From: Asticcacaulis excentricus CB 48 | GTDB taxonomy: Bacteria > Pseudomonadota > Alphaproteobacteria > Caulobacterales > Caulobacteraceae | NCBI RefSeq assembly: GCF_000175215.2 | Contig: NC_014816.1 | Location: 1,795,001-1,859,000 of the forward strand | Length of the DNA: 64,000 bases | Reading direction: 5' to 3' | Part shown: positions 47,775-55,827 of the stretch, one piece after another | Layout of the letters: each line of letters begins with the position of its first letter | Numbering within the stretch: position 1 is the first letter of the stretch | Notes under the pieces: generated by a model | What the model saw: the letters and a program-made list of their open reading frames with translations, nothing else | The model's database searches: none | Told to the model about the DNA's origin: nothing | Translations under genes and position numbers: made by a program

Positions 47775-48203
47775 TTAGGCGATAATGTCGGGGCGAATGC
47801 GGTCTTCCAGCGTGCTGATCTGGTCGCGAACAGCCAGTTTCTTTCGCTTCATACGGGCAATCAGGATCTGATCCGGCAGTGGCATGGTTTCCAGAGCCAG
47901 AATCGAATCGTCGAGATCCTTATGCTCCTGACGCAGGTGCGCCAGTTGCGTGCGAAGATTCACCGTTTCGGCATCCAACGGCAGGGAGGCGATGCCAGGA
48001 TCGGTCTCACGCAACACGGGTTCGAGGTCGTCCTTCTGGTATTCCAGTGCCTCTTCGGTCACAAGTTCCAGATTGCTGTGATCAAGGTCTTCACGATGGA
48101 TCACCCGCCGTTCGAGGTCGCTGCTCGATTCGACCGGTGTGTTTTTCACCAGTTGCAGCGAGTCGGGACGGAAAAGAGCGCGGATATTGCTGTCATCGTG
48201 CAT
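47775..48203 (-). CDS. DUF465 (YdcH-like) family protein
   Basis: 142 aa if the ATG at 48203 (MHDDSNIRALFRPDSL) is used; GGAG lies about 13 nt upstream. A GTG at 48269 could add 22 residues. The C-terminal 55 residues (LRTQLAHLRQEHKDLDDSIL and ARMKRKKLAVRDQISTLEDR) match the short DUF465 coiled coil. The N-terminal 85 residues are acidic and not recognised; DUF465 proteins are usually about 60-80 aa. Function unknown. Confidence 0.7.
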   Translation of the reverse strand: MHDDSNIRALFRPDSLQLVKNTPVESSSDLERRVIHREDLDHSNLELVTEEALEYQKDDLEPVLRETDPGIASLPLDAETVNLRTQLAHLRQEHKDLDDSILALETMPLPDQILIARMKRKKLAVRDQISTLEDRIRPDIIA

Positions 48204-48286
48204 GTGGACCAGCTCCGGTTCGTTCTGAATGGTACAGTCTGAAGGGCCAGGCTGTTCCTGTGTACGCACCGGACGGCCTGTCTATA

Positions 48287-48787
48287 TTAAGCATTATACC
48301 TCAAAAAACCGCGCTCCGAAAGGGCATCGCAGAAGGCATACAGCGGATTTCGTGGCACAACCCGCGCCCACAGCCGCGCCACAGTCAGCAGGTTGTCGCG
48401 CGCGGTGTTTTCCGGATCAGCCGAGCCGTCGCCGACCAATGCCGCCAAAGCTTCCATCTGGGCGCGTTCGGCCTCCACCTCTAGCGCCTTCACGCGTGTG
48501 CGCAAGGCGTCTCGGTGGACCTCGTCCATGTCGCCGACGACAGCGCGCATCCGCTGACGGATGGAGCGCAACGGCACGACGACGGTATCGGCATAGGCGC
48601 GCGATATATCGACCGCCGCCTCCGCCGTCTCTTCGTCCAGCGCCAAACCGCGCACTCCGGCCCAGACGGCAAAAAGCACCAGCGGAACGTTCTGTCCGTA
48701 GATATCCTGTAGCTCCAGACACAGGGACGGCACGCCATCGCCCGCATAGGCCGTCAGTGCCCAATCCCAGAAGGCGGTGTCACTCAT
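48287..48787 (-). CDS. TIGR02444/DUF2390 family protein
   Basis: A 166-aa helical protein, mostly soluble. The N-terminal FWDWALTAYAGDGVPSLCLE and NVPLVLFAVWAGVRGLALDE match the TIGR02444 family of uncharacterised proteobacterial proteins, and the C-terminal part is helical (DEVHRDALRTRVKALEVEAE). It overlaps the 3' end of ubiX by 8 nt and so is coupled to it. No function known. Confidence 0.8.
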   Translation of the reverse strand: MSDTAFWDWALTAYAGDGVPSLCLELQDIYGQNVPLVLFAVWAGVRGLALDEETAEAAVDISRAYADTVVVPLRSIRQRMRAVVGDMDEVHRDALRTRVKALEVEAERAQMEALAALVGDGSADPENTARDNLLTVARLWARVVPRNPLYAFCDALSERGFLRYNA

Positions 48788-49358
48788 CCTTAAGTCCGTT
48801 CCAGCGCGTCATCGGGGCATCGAGGCCGAACAGGTCCAGCGCCCGCGCCACGCTTTGATCCACCATCTCCTGCAAGGATTGCGGGCGTGTATAGAAGGCT
48901 GGCACGGGTGGCGCGACAATCGCCCCCATCTCGGTCACGGCGGTCATGGTGCGCAGATGCCCCAGATGCAGCGGGCTTTCGCGCACCATCAGCACCAGTC
49001 GGCGCCGTTCTTTCAGAACTACGTCGGCGGCCCGGCTGATAAGGTTGGAGGTGACGCCGGTCGTGATTTCACTCATCGTCTTGATCGAGCACGGGGCGAC
49101 CAGCATCCCCAGGGTGCGAAAGGAGCCGGACGCAATGGTCGCCCCGATATCACCGACCTTATGCACCTGATCGGCCATAGAGTTGAGATCGCCAATCGTC
49201 AGGTCCGTTTCGGCGTTCAGAGACAGGGCCGCCGCCCGCGATACCACCAGATGGCTTTCGACCTTAAGCTCACGAAGCATTCGCAGTGCGGTGATACCAT
49301 AGACTGCCCCGGACGCCCCGGATACGGCCACAATAAGTCTTTGATTAGCTTCCGCCAT
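48780..49358 (-). CDS. ubiX: Flavin prenyltransferase UbiX
   Basis: Makes prenylated FMN, the cofactor for UbiD in ubiquinone synthesis. The ATG at 49358 (MAEANQRLIVAVSGASGAVY) gives 192 aa with AGGA upstream; a GTG eight codons earlier is also open. The flavin-binding motifs VSGASGAVYG, SGSFRTLGMLVAPCSIKTMS and VLMVRESPLHLGHLRTM are intact. ubiD is not next to it. The downstream TIGR02444 gene overlaps it. Confidence 0.95.
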   Translation of the reverse strand: MAEANQRLIVAVSGASGAVYGITALRMLRELKVESHLVVSRAAALSLNAETDLTIGDLNSMADQVHKVGDIGATIASGSFRTLGMLVAPCSIKTMSEITTGVTSNLISRAADVVLKERRRLVLMVRESPLHLGHLRTMTAVTEMGAIVAPPVPAFYTRPQSLQEMVDQSVARALDLFGLDAPMTRWNGLKDE

Positions 49359-49596
49359 TGCCGCACGTCCTTTTATAGCCACAATAAGCGGCTCATAAGA
49401 TTAAGCTTTTACTAAATATAAATCTCGCAAATCCGTGATCGGATGTAATGGATCGTGATTACACAGTAAAGCGCTTTGGGTGTTTCCTATACGTGTTCAG
49501 GCCTCGATCCGACCACGGAGAATGTGGGAAAAGGGATGGGGTTCCGGTCGGCAGTATCCTCTTCCGACCCAGTCTTACGAGCAAAGGAGATAGCTC

Positions 49597-49797
49597 ATGA
49601 GCATCGAAGCGAGAGTGCGTGAACTTGATCACCGTCACCAGGTCCTCAAGGACACCATCGCCCGCGAATCGCGTTCGCCTTCTGCGGACTCGCTCTATCT
49701 CAAGGAACTTAAGCGTAAGAAGTTGAAATTGAAGGATGAAATCGACACTATCAAAGCCACTCTGCGACAGGAACGAACGTACGAGACTCTCCAGTGA
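49597..49797 (+). CDS. DUF465 family small protein
   Basis: A 66-aa coiled-coil protein with an AAGGAGAT ribosome-binding site at -9. The sequence VRELDHRHQVLKDTIARES and LYLKELKRKKLKLKDEIDTI matches the DUF465/YdcH family. Its 214-nt upstream gap may hold the promoter, and a strong terminator follows. Function unknown; it is often listed in alphaproteobacterial genomes in several copies. Confidence 0.85.
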   Translation: MSIEARVRELDHRHQVLKDTIARESRSPSADSLYLKELKRKKLKLKDEIDTIKATLRQERTYETLQ

Positions 49798-49824
49798 TGG
49801 GGGGTGATGGCTTTTTGAAACACG

Positions 49825-49857
49825 AACGCCGGAGGGGACCCCTCCGGCGTTTTTTTG
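49825..49857 (+). terminator. Rho-independent terminator after the DUF465 gene
   Basis: An 11-bp stem ACGCCGGAGGG/CCCTCCGGCGT with a 3-nt loop followed by TTTTTT. Confidence 0.92.
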
Positions 49858-49911
49858 TTGCGAACCAACCGGGTGCAGGGGCTAAGCCCCTGCCCGCCGG
49901 AGGCCTCTTTG

Positions 49912-51849
49912 CTACTTGACCGCTATTTCGAACGGGCTGACCGGCAGGGTGGCGTCGGTGAGATTGCACACCGGCGAGTCCCCCCAGCAGTAGCGCACAC
50001 GGGTCGCGGTCGTGACAGAAGGCCCGCTCAGCACCAGAGCGTCGCCGGCAAGGCGCGCCTCGGCGTACTGACAGCTTCCGACGCCCTCGCCGCACAGTTC
50101 AAAGCGTAACGCGACCTGTCCATCACTGGTTTTCAGCGCACCGTCCAGGTGGGCGAAGCGCACCGTGACCTGCCCGTTGGCGCGAGTGGCTTCGACGGGC
50201 ACGCCACCGGAGGGCGACAGCGGCGCCTTATAGATCAGGCTTTGCGCCGCACGCGAGAGGCGCTTGCCCACGGTCAGCTTGTCGCGCGGGTGGATGTCGA
50301 GCGGATTGCCGATGTCGATGGTAACGGCATAGGCGGCGCGCTTGTCATTCAATGCGGCACGGCGTTGCGCCTCACGCACCCCTGACCAGCCGGACTCGAC
50401 GGGCGCGGTGGGGATGGTCCCGAAATTGGCCAGTTGTACCAACAGGAAGGCCGTATCCGGCCCGAACTGCTGCCGCCAGTCAGCCATCAGCCCGGCCATC
50501 AGTGCCTCATATTTCGCCGCTTCGCCGGTATTGGACTCGCCCTGATACCACAGCGCCCCGGTCAGGGCGTAAGGCCCGATAGGGGCGATCATCGCCTGAT
50601 GCAGGGTGATCAGGCCACCGGTCGGATCCCACGGAGCGGTCGGCGGGAAGCGGACGTTTTGCGGCGGCTGCCAGTAGCGCCAGCCGCTCTGCAAGGGCTT
50701 GGCGGTGCCATTAGCCAGCCGCAGCTCGCGCACGGCGTCGCCGAACATGCCACCCTTAGCCCACAGATCAACGGCTTGCACGACGATGACATTGTCACCC
50801 GCCTTCAGGGCTCCGGGGGCCAGCTTGTAATGGCGCGCATCGGCCGGGGCCGAGGTATAGCCAACAGCCACACCATTCACAAAGGTCAGGTCGATATCGT
50901 CGATTGCCCCCAGGCTGAGCGTCGCCCCCTGCTTCGCTTCTTCAGCCGTCAGTTTGACCGTCAGCGCATACCACAGTGGCCCGTTATACTCGCTCAGGTC
51001 CTGGATACCCCAGTCCTCGAAATTGCGGCTGACATCAGGGACGGCAGCCCAGCCGCTAAGCGCCTGCGGCGTCACCGCCCACGGTGTCCCCGGCCCGCCT
51101 GCGGCCTGCCACCAGCGGATATAGGTCTGGCCATAGACCTGCGCCGCCTGACTGCGATCGGCGGCATAGGTGTCGAGCACATCAAGATCAGCCTGATAAC
51201 CGCCAATTTTTTGCAGGGCGGCGCGGCTCATCCACGGCTGAATTTTAGACCCACCCCAGGAGGCATTGATCAGGCCAATGGGCACATTGACGTGGGTTTG
51301 CAGATCACGGGCGAAATTATAGCACACGGCTGACCAGTTGGGCGTGGTGGCGGGCGAGGCCGTCTGCCATTCGGTCGGGGCGAGAAAGTGCGATTGCGGC
51401 GTGAAGGCCTGCATCTTCTGCACCGTCATCATGCGGATCGTCGGGTTTTGCGAAGTCGCGATCTGCTCCGCCGCGCCGAGAGTGTCCTTCAGGTTCCATT
51501 CCATGTTCGACTGACCAGAACAGAGAAAGACATCCCCTACTAGCACATCTGACACGGTGTGCCTCACCGCGCCGGCCGAGGCGGTCAGCACATAAGGGCC
51601 GCCGGCTGACTGGGGGGGCAGTTCGGTGCGCCAGTGCCCGGACGCGTCCGTCACCGCCGTCACGCGGGCGGAGCCGAAGCTTAACGTCACCGTCTCACCC
51701 GGCCTGGCCTCGCCCCAGACGGGGACGGGCCGGTCACGCTGAAGAACGGCATGGTCGCGGAACACGTCAGCCAAAATGGGTTTGTCCTGCGCCTGTGCCG
51801 CCATAGGCAGGCTGAGCGCGATCAGTCCGGCAAGCCAGTGTTGTCGCAT
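49912..51849 (-). CDS. Sialate O-acetylesterase-like SGNH hydrolase
   Basis: A 645-aa secreted enzyme with a signal peptide (MRQHWLAGLIALSLPMAAQA). SGNH block I is CSGQSNM with S114 as nucleophile. A galactose-binding-like insert (about 250-370) interrupts the catalytic domain, and the Asp-His pair is in GNPLDIHPRDK. LWYQGESNTGEA matches the SASA/DUF303 group. It likely removes O-acetyl groups from sugars in polysaccharides. The ATG at 51849 has AGGGAG upstream, next to a LacI-type operator. Confidence 0.88.
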   Translation of the reverse strand: MRQHWLAGLIALSLPMAAQAQDKPILADVFRDHAVLQRDRPVPVWGEARPGETVTLSFGSARVTAVTDASGHWRTELPPQSAGGPYVLTASAGAVRHTVSDVLVGDVFLCSGQSNMEWNLKDTLGAAEQIATSQNPTIRMMTVQKMQAFTPQSHFLAPTEWQTASPATTPNWSAVCYNFARDLQTHVNVPIGLINASWGGSKIQPWMSRAALQKIGGYQADLDVLDTYAADRSQAAQVYGQTYIRWWQAAGGPGTPWAVTPQALSGWAAVPDVSRNFEDWGIQDLSEYNGPLWYALTVKLTAEEAKQGATLSLGAIDDIDLTFVNGVAVGYTSAPADARHYKLAPGALKAGDNVIVVQAVDLWAKGGMFGDAVRELRLANGTAKPLQSGWRYWQPPQNVRFPPTAPWDPTGGLITLHQAMIAPIGPYALTGALWYQGESNTGEAAKYEALMAGLMADWRQQFGPDTAFLLVQLANFGTIPTAPVESGWSGVREAQRRAALNDKRAAYAVTIDIGNPLDIHPRDKLTVGKRLSRAAQSLIYKAPLSPSGGVPVEATRANGQVTVRFAHLDGALKTSDGQVALRFELCGEGVGSCQYAEARLAGDALVLSGPSVTTATRVRYCWGDSPVCNLTDATLPVSPFEIAVK

Positions 51850-51873
51850 GGTGATAACTCCCTGTGTGTTATT

Positions 51874-51890
51874 GTTAGCGCTAACGCTAA
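51874..51890. promoter_or_regulatory. LacI-type operator upstream of the sialate O-acetylesterase
   Basis: A perfect 12-bp palindrome GTTAGCGCTAAC (51874-51885), extended by another GCTAA on its right. The central CG and arms are typical of LacI-family operators. It lies 25 nt from the esterase start. No LacI gene is in the window. Confidence 0.65.
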
Positions 51891-52001
51891 CCCCGCCCGC
51901 CCCTACCGGTCAAACGCAAAAAGGCCAGACACCCTACAGCTTCCGACCTACTTTAGTCGTACAATAGTATTTTTGAAGCCGACGATTTGGCGCTCAGCCA
52001 C

Positions 52002-52032
52002 AAAAAAAGCCAGCGTCTCCGCTGGCTTTTTC
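52002..52032 (-). terminator. Rho-independent terminator of trcR
   Basis: An AAGCCAGCG/CGCTGGCTT stem with a 3-nt loop and TTTTTT on the minus strand, about 25 nt beyond the trcR stop. Confidence 0.85.
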
Positions 52033-52054
52033 CGTCTTGTGGCCGTGTGGCCGA

Positions 52055-52765
52055 TCAGTATTCGTCGTCTTCCTCGTCATGGACGGGCTTGGAAGGAGCC
52101 GATCCGAAGACGTCTTCGACCGTCAGGTCGGCCTTGCGCGAGAAGGTCTCTTCTTCCTCATCGAACGGCACCACGACCGGGGCGGCCGGTTGCAACGACG
52201 GGTCGTCCAGCGGGATGCCCAGCTTTTCGGCCTGCTTGCGCTTCACCTCGGCGGCCTTTCTGACGGCGGCGTCCAGCTCGATCTGAGAAACAAGGCCCAG
52301 CGTCACCGGGTCCACCGGCTTGAGGTTGGCTGCGTTCCAGTGGGTGCGGTTGCGCACCTGCTCGATGGTGGTCTTGGTGGTGCCGAGCAGCTTGGATATC
52401 TGCGCGTCGGTGACTTCCGGATGGTTCTTGACGAACCAGTAGATGGCGTCAGGGCGGTCCTGACGGCGTGAAACGGGCGTGTAGCGTGGGGCCTTCTTCT
52501 GCGGCTTAAGCAGTTCTGCGTGGCGGCTCTTTTGCGCCTGCATGCGGTAGGACGGCGTCTTTTCCGCCTTGTCCAGTTCTTCGCGGGTCAACTGACCATT
52601 GGCGATCGGGTCGGCCCCACGGATGTCGCGCGCCACTTCGCCGTCGGCAATGCCTTTCACTTCGAGCAGGTGCAGGCCGCAAAAATCGGCGATCTGCTCG
52701 AACGAGAGGCTGGTATTATCGACCAGCCACACGGCGGTCGCTTTCGGCATCAGGATATCGGCCAT
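52055..52765 (-). CDS. trcR: DUF1013 family cell-cycle transcriptional regulator (TrcR-like)
   Basis: A 236-aa protein. The ATG at 52765 (MADILMPKATAVWLVDNTSL) is the family N-terminus; an upstream GTG is also in frame. The DUF1013 domain covers about 1-170, with LSFEQIADFCGLHLLEVKGI and DRPDAIYWFVKNHPEVTDAQ, a helix-turn-helix (ISKLLGTTKTTIEQVRNR) and VDPVTLGLVSQIELDAAV. The C-terminal tail is acidic. DUF1013 proteins are conserved across alphaproteobacteria and have been described as the cell-cycle regulator TrcR. Here it stands alone with its own terminator. Confidence 0.88.
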   Translation of the reverse strand: MADILMPKATAVWLVDNTSLSFEQIADFCGLHLLEVKGIADGEVARDIRGADPIANGQLTREELDKAEKTPSYRMQAQKSRHAELLKPQKKAPRYTPVSRRQDRPDAIYWFVKNHPEVTDAQISKLLGTTKTTIEQVRNRTHWNAANLKPVDPVTLGLVSQIELDAAVRKAAEVKRKQAEKLGIPLDDPSLQPAAPVVVPFDEEEETFSRKADLTVEDVFGSAPSKPVHDEEDDEY

Positions 52766-52957
52766 ATTCAGTCTCACAAATAGCTACGCCCGGCCTTTGC
52801 GACCGGGCGTGAGGGGATTCTTGACATTGCTATAGACCGATTTTTTATCGAAGGGAATAGGATTATCCGCGACAAAACGGATCGCGGGTTTTCACCTCGA
52901 CAGAAACCTCCACTTGCCACAGCTTGCACATAATACCGTCGGATCAGGGGAAAAGTG

Positions 52958-53641
52958 ATGACCGTCGCCGCCTCCCTGGCCCCGTGGCTTCTGACTGCTG
53001 CGACTGTCGACCAGGCACCACCGCAACCGCCCGTTTATACAATGCGTGATCAGGTCCGCCGAGCGGCCTTCGACCCAGCAACCTATTTCGACGATCCACA
53101 GTTTGATCTGATCCATATTGCCTATCATGGGGATGACTATGACTGGCCCTACTACGCCATTGCGATCCACCAGAACTGCGATCACGGAACAAAGGAAGGT
53201 TGTGAAGTACGGTTTCAGGCTCGTCGGGTTAAGGTCCCCGTCGAACCGGGCGAACGACCGCGCAATAGCGGTAGCCGTTTTGTCCACAAGGTGATGCAAA
53301 AAGCCGAGGGGTCTGCGGACCTGCGCCCGGTACTGGATCAGGCCGGATTGATGTGGGAAGAAACGGACCTGAAGGCCTGTCCCCATGCGATTAAGGTGCT
53401 GGCGGAAGCTTCCGGTCTGGAGTGGGTACGCAAAACCACCGTTGCCCCCGTCAAGGGAGACGAAATCCGCATCGCACTGCACGCGGACAAGATCACGGTC
53501 GTTTTCAACGACTATTTGCAGGAAGCGACCTATTACGGCGCGCTCTATGAGGGCACGCCCGCCGCATGGGCCGACAAGCTGGCTCAGACACTTGAGCCCT
53601 GCTGGAAACCGGCCACGCCGCCGCCGCCGTGGCGGAAGTGA
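52958..53641 (+). CDS. Predicted secreted protein, unknown function
   Basis: 227 aa from the ATG at 52958, preceded by AGGGG. A GTG at 52955 is also open. A short N-terminal hydrophobic stretch (VAASLAPWLLTAAT) may be a signal peptide. The mature part is rich in Asp, Tyr and Trp (DLIHIAYHGDDYDWPYYAIA) and has four Cys residues (NCDHG, GCEVR, ACPHA, PCWKP). I recognise no family. The stop at 53641 is 5 nt before the convergent oxidoreductase gene end. Confidence 0.65.
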   Translation: MTVAASLAPWLLTAATVDQAPPQPPVYTMRDQVRRAAFDPATYFDDPQFDLIHIAYHGDDYDWPYYAIAIHQNCDHGTKEGCEVRFQARRVKVPVEPGERPRNSGSRFVHKVMQKAEGSADLRPVLDQAGLMWEETDLKACPHAIKVLAEASGLEWVRKTTVAPVKGDEIRIALHADKITVVFNDYLQEATYYGALYEGTPAAWADKLAQTLEPCWKPATPPPPWRK

Positions 53642-53645
53642 GGGG

Positions 53646-54617
53646 CTACCACCTCAGCACCACCTTGCCCGTGTGCTGGCCACTGTCGAGATAGGCTTGC
53701 GCCGCACCGGCGTCTGCGGCGTCGAACACCCTGGCCAGCACCGGGCGAATAGCCCCGGCTTCGATCAGCGGCCACACGCGTTCGGCCACCGCCGCGCTGA
53801 GGCGGGCCTTTTCGTCGGCGCTGCGCGGCCTGAGCATAGACCCAGTCAATATGCCCTGCTTCTGCATCAGGCGCGGCAGCTCGATTTCGGTTTTGTTGCC
53901 GCGGATCATGCCGACCTGCACGATGCGGCCCCGGTGTTTGAGACACAGGATGTTTTTGGGCGTGTAGTCGCCGCCCATGATGTCGAGCACCACATCGGCC
54001 CCGCCAAGGTCTTTGACCGGCGTGACAAAATCAGTGTTGCGGGTGTCGATGACGTGATCGGCCCCCAGCCCCTTCACCCACGCTGCCCGCTCCGCCCCGC
54101 GCACCGTGGCGATGACGTTGGCACCAAATCCCTTGGCCATCATGACCGTCATCGAACCGATACCGGAATTGGTCCCGTGGACCAGCACGGTCTCACCGGC
54201 CTGCAACGCGCCGTGCTCCATCAGATTGGCATAGACGGTCAGGCACACTTCGGGCAGGCCCGCCGCTTCGGCCTCGCTCAGACCGCGCGGCACGGGCAGG
54301 AGGTGGCGGGCATCGACGCTGACATATTCGGCATAGCCACCGCCATTGACTAGGCTGCACACGCGGTCACCCACTGTCCACAGATTTTCGTCGCTGTTGA
54401 CGGTTTCGACCGTCCCGGCGACCTCAAGGCCCATAATCGGCGACGCACCGGGCGGCGGCGGGTAGCTGCCCTGCCTCTGCAGGATGTCCGGGCGGTTCAC
54501 ACCAGAGTGGCTGACCCGAATTAACACATGTCCCCGCCCCACTTCGGGACGCGACACATCCCCCACATAAAGATCCTCGGCAGAGTGGCCGCCGTCCCGG
54601 ATGAGAATAGCTTTCAT
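53646..54617 (-). CDS. Zinc-free MDR NAD(P)H:quinone oxidoreductase (PIG3-like)
   Basis: A 323-aa medium-chain dehydrogenase/reductase. The ATG at 54617 (MKAILIRDGGHSAEDLYVGD) is chosen by similarity; an ATG at 54668 extends it by 17 residues. The catalytic domain contains VSHSGVNRPDILQRQGSYPP, the quinone-reductase loop. The Rossmann motif is LVHGTNSGIGSMTVMMAKGF. It lacks zinc-ligand Cys residues, as in the QOR/PIG3 subgroup. The likely substrate is quinones or reactive carbonyls, with NADPH. Confidence 0.88.
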   Translation of the reverse strand: MKAILIRDGGHSAEDLYVGDVSRPEVGRGHVLIRVSHSGVNRPDILQRQGSYPPPPGASPIMGLEVAGTVETVNSDENLWTVGDRVCSLVNGGGYAEYVSVDARHLLPVPRGLSEAEAAGLPEVCLTVYANLMEHGALQAGETVLVHGTNSGIGSMTVMMAKGFGANVIATVRGAERAAWVKGLGADHVIDTRNTDFVTPVKDLGGADVVLDIMGGDYTPKNILCLKHRGRIVQVGMIRGNKTEIELPRLMQKQGILTGSMLRPRSADEKARLSAAVAERVWPLIEAGAIRPVLARVFDAADAGAAQAYLDSGQHTGKVVLRW

Positions 54618-54754
54618 GATCAACCGTGCCGCTTGCTTTCTTCGCCCCATGGGGGTTTTATAGGACATGTAGAGACATTTACGGCGAGCGCAACGGTTCG
54701 CGCGCTGGCTGCAAAGGTTTCCAAGCCCAGATATAACCCCAGAGGAGACGCCGC

Positions 54755-54979
54755 ATGTCGGACGAGGAAGCGTTTACCCCCGCTTTTCGCTCAGGCACCG
54801 GGCCGGGCGGGCCGCTGAATGCCTTGATCCATGAGGATCTGAGCGGTTATTCGGTCATCGACCTCAAGGAGCGCATCGGCTCGCTTGAGGCTGAAATCGT
54901 GCGTACCCGGACCATGCTCGACTCCAAGCAGAGTGGTCGCAGCGCGGCGGAAGCCCTGTTCTCCTTCAAGGGGAGTTAG
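54755..54979 (+). CDS. DUF1192 family small protein
   Basis: A 74-aa protein with a GAGGAG ribosome-binding site 7 nt before the ATG. LSGYSVIDLKERIGSLEAEI with VRTRTMLDSKQSGRSAAEAL matches DUF1192, a short helical family seen in alphaproteobacteria. It is followed by rcdA on the same strand after 145 nt. Function unknown. Confidence 0.82.
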   Translation: MSDEEAFTPAFRSGTGPGGPLNALIHEDLSGYSVIDLKERIGSLEAEIVRTRTMLDSKQSGRSAAEALFSFKGS

Positions 54980-55124
54980 GGCTTTGTTAGGGTTCGCCAT
55001 AGCAAGTGCGCGCCCCGTCCTGTCGCTTCGCGTGGCACGCCCGTTGCAGGACGATCAGTGACCCTGAGGGTGCGGTTTGCGCCCCTTACGTATTGTGTGT
55101 TTTGAGATTTTCCGAAGGCCAGCC

Positions 55125-55643
55125 ATGTCCGATACCGGTGCCGTAGTTTCCCTGTCCCAGCGTGCGGACCTCGTGCGTGATTTTGCCCGTTCGGACCTAT
55201 TCGACCGGACTTTCCGCGAAGGCATGGGGCTGGTGGAAGAAACAGCCTCCTATCTGGACGGCGATGGCCGCCGCGACTCGCGTATCCTAAGCCGCGAGGA
55301 CGCCCTGCTCTATGCCGGTGAATCCATGCGCCTGACCACGCGCCTGATGCAGATCGCTTCGTGGCTACTGGTGCAGCGCGCCGTGCGCGAAGGCGATATG
55401 GAAGCTACCGATGCCTGCGACGAAAAATATCGCCTGTCGGCCGCCGCCCAAAGCGAGTATGGCGACCAGCTTAAGGTGCTGCCGCAGGGTCTGCTGGAAC
55501 TGCTGGACCGCTCCAACCGCCTTTATGACCGTATCTCGCACCTCGACCGCCGCATGTTCGTCGAAGCCGAGGCCGACAAACCTCAGACCAATCCGGTGCT
55601 GGATCAGATGGCCCTGCTGCGCAACACATTTGGCAATCTCTAA
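55125..55643 (+). CDS. rcdA: Protease adaptor RcdA (DUF1465)
   Basis: A 172-aa helical protein. The ATG at 55125 has GAAGG upstream; an in-frame TTG at 55077 is not needed. The sequence LFDRTFREGMGLVEETASYL, ALLYAGESMRLTTRLMQIAS and LLVQRAVREGD matches DUF1465. In Caulobacter this protein works with CpdR and PopA to deliver CtrA and other proteins to ClpXP at the G1-S transition. A role in timed CtrA removal here is inferred from homology. Confidence 0.9.
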   Translation: MSDTGAVVSLSQRADLVRDFARSDLFDRTFREGMGLVEETASYLDGDGRRDSRILSREDALLYAGESMRLTTRLMQIASWLLVQRAVREGDMEATDACDEKYRLSAAAQSEYGDQLKVLPQGLLELLDRSNRLYDRISHLDRRMFVEAEADKPQTNPVLDQMALLRNTFGNL

Positions 55644-55677
55644 ATCAAAGTGTTTCTATTAGAAGCACTCTGATTTG
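55642..55677 (+). terminator. Hairpin after rcdA
   Basis: A 16-bp stem with two G-U type pairs and a short loop (AAATCAAAGTGTTTCT and AGAAGCACTCTGATTT), immediately after the stop. There is no U-tract. It may be a terminator or an RNA-stabilising element. Confidence 0.5.
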
Positions 55678-55733
55678 GCTTTATGCCTTGCTCTTCGCTG
55701 GGCGTTGACTGCGCCACCTTGGCCGCCACCTCA

Positions 55734-55786
55734 ATTGCGGCTTGAGCGGAATAGCTATTCCGCTCTCGGAGTGAGATGGCCGCAAT
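55734..55786. repeat. Nested inverted repeat between rcdA and thiE
   Basis: A perfect 22-bp palindrome at 55744-55765 (core GAATAGCTATTC with GAGCG arms) is enclosed by ATTGCGGC at 55734-55741 and GCCGCAAT at 55779-55786. The shape suggests a cruciform or a small transposable remnant. No TPP-riboswitch features were found. Confidence 0.6.
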
Positions 55787-55827
55787 ACAAACTTGCCCCC
55801 GGCCGGCTTTTGGGGCAGGACGAGGCG

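Noticed and set aside
49383..49596. A small RNA gene in the gap before the DUF465 gene
   Set aside because: No hairpin with U-tract inside the gap and no conserved RNA motif recognised; only a promoter is expected.
50434..51333. A plus-strand frame over the sialate O-acetylesterase
   Set aside because: Shadow of a gene with a signal peptide and a complete catalytic set.
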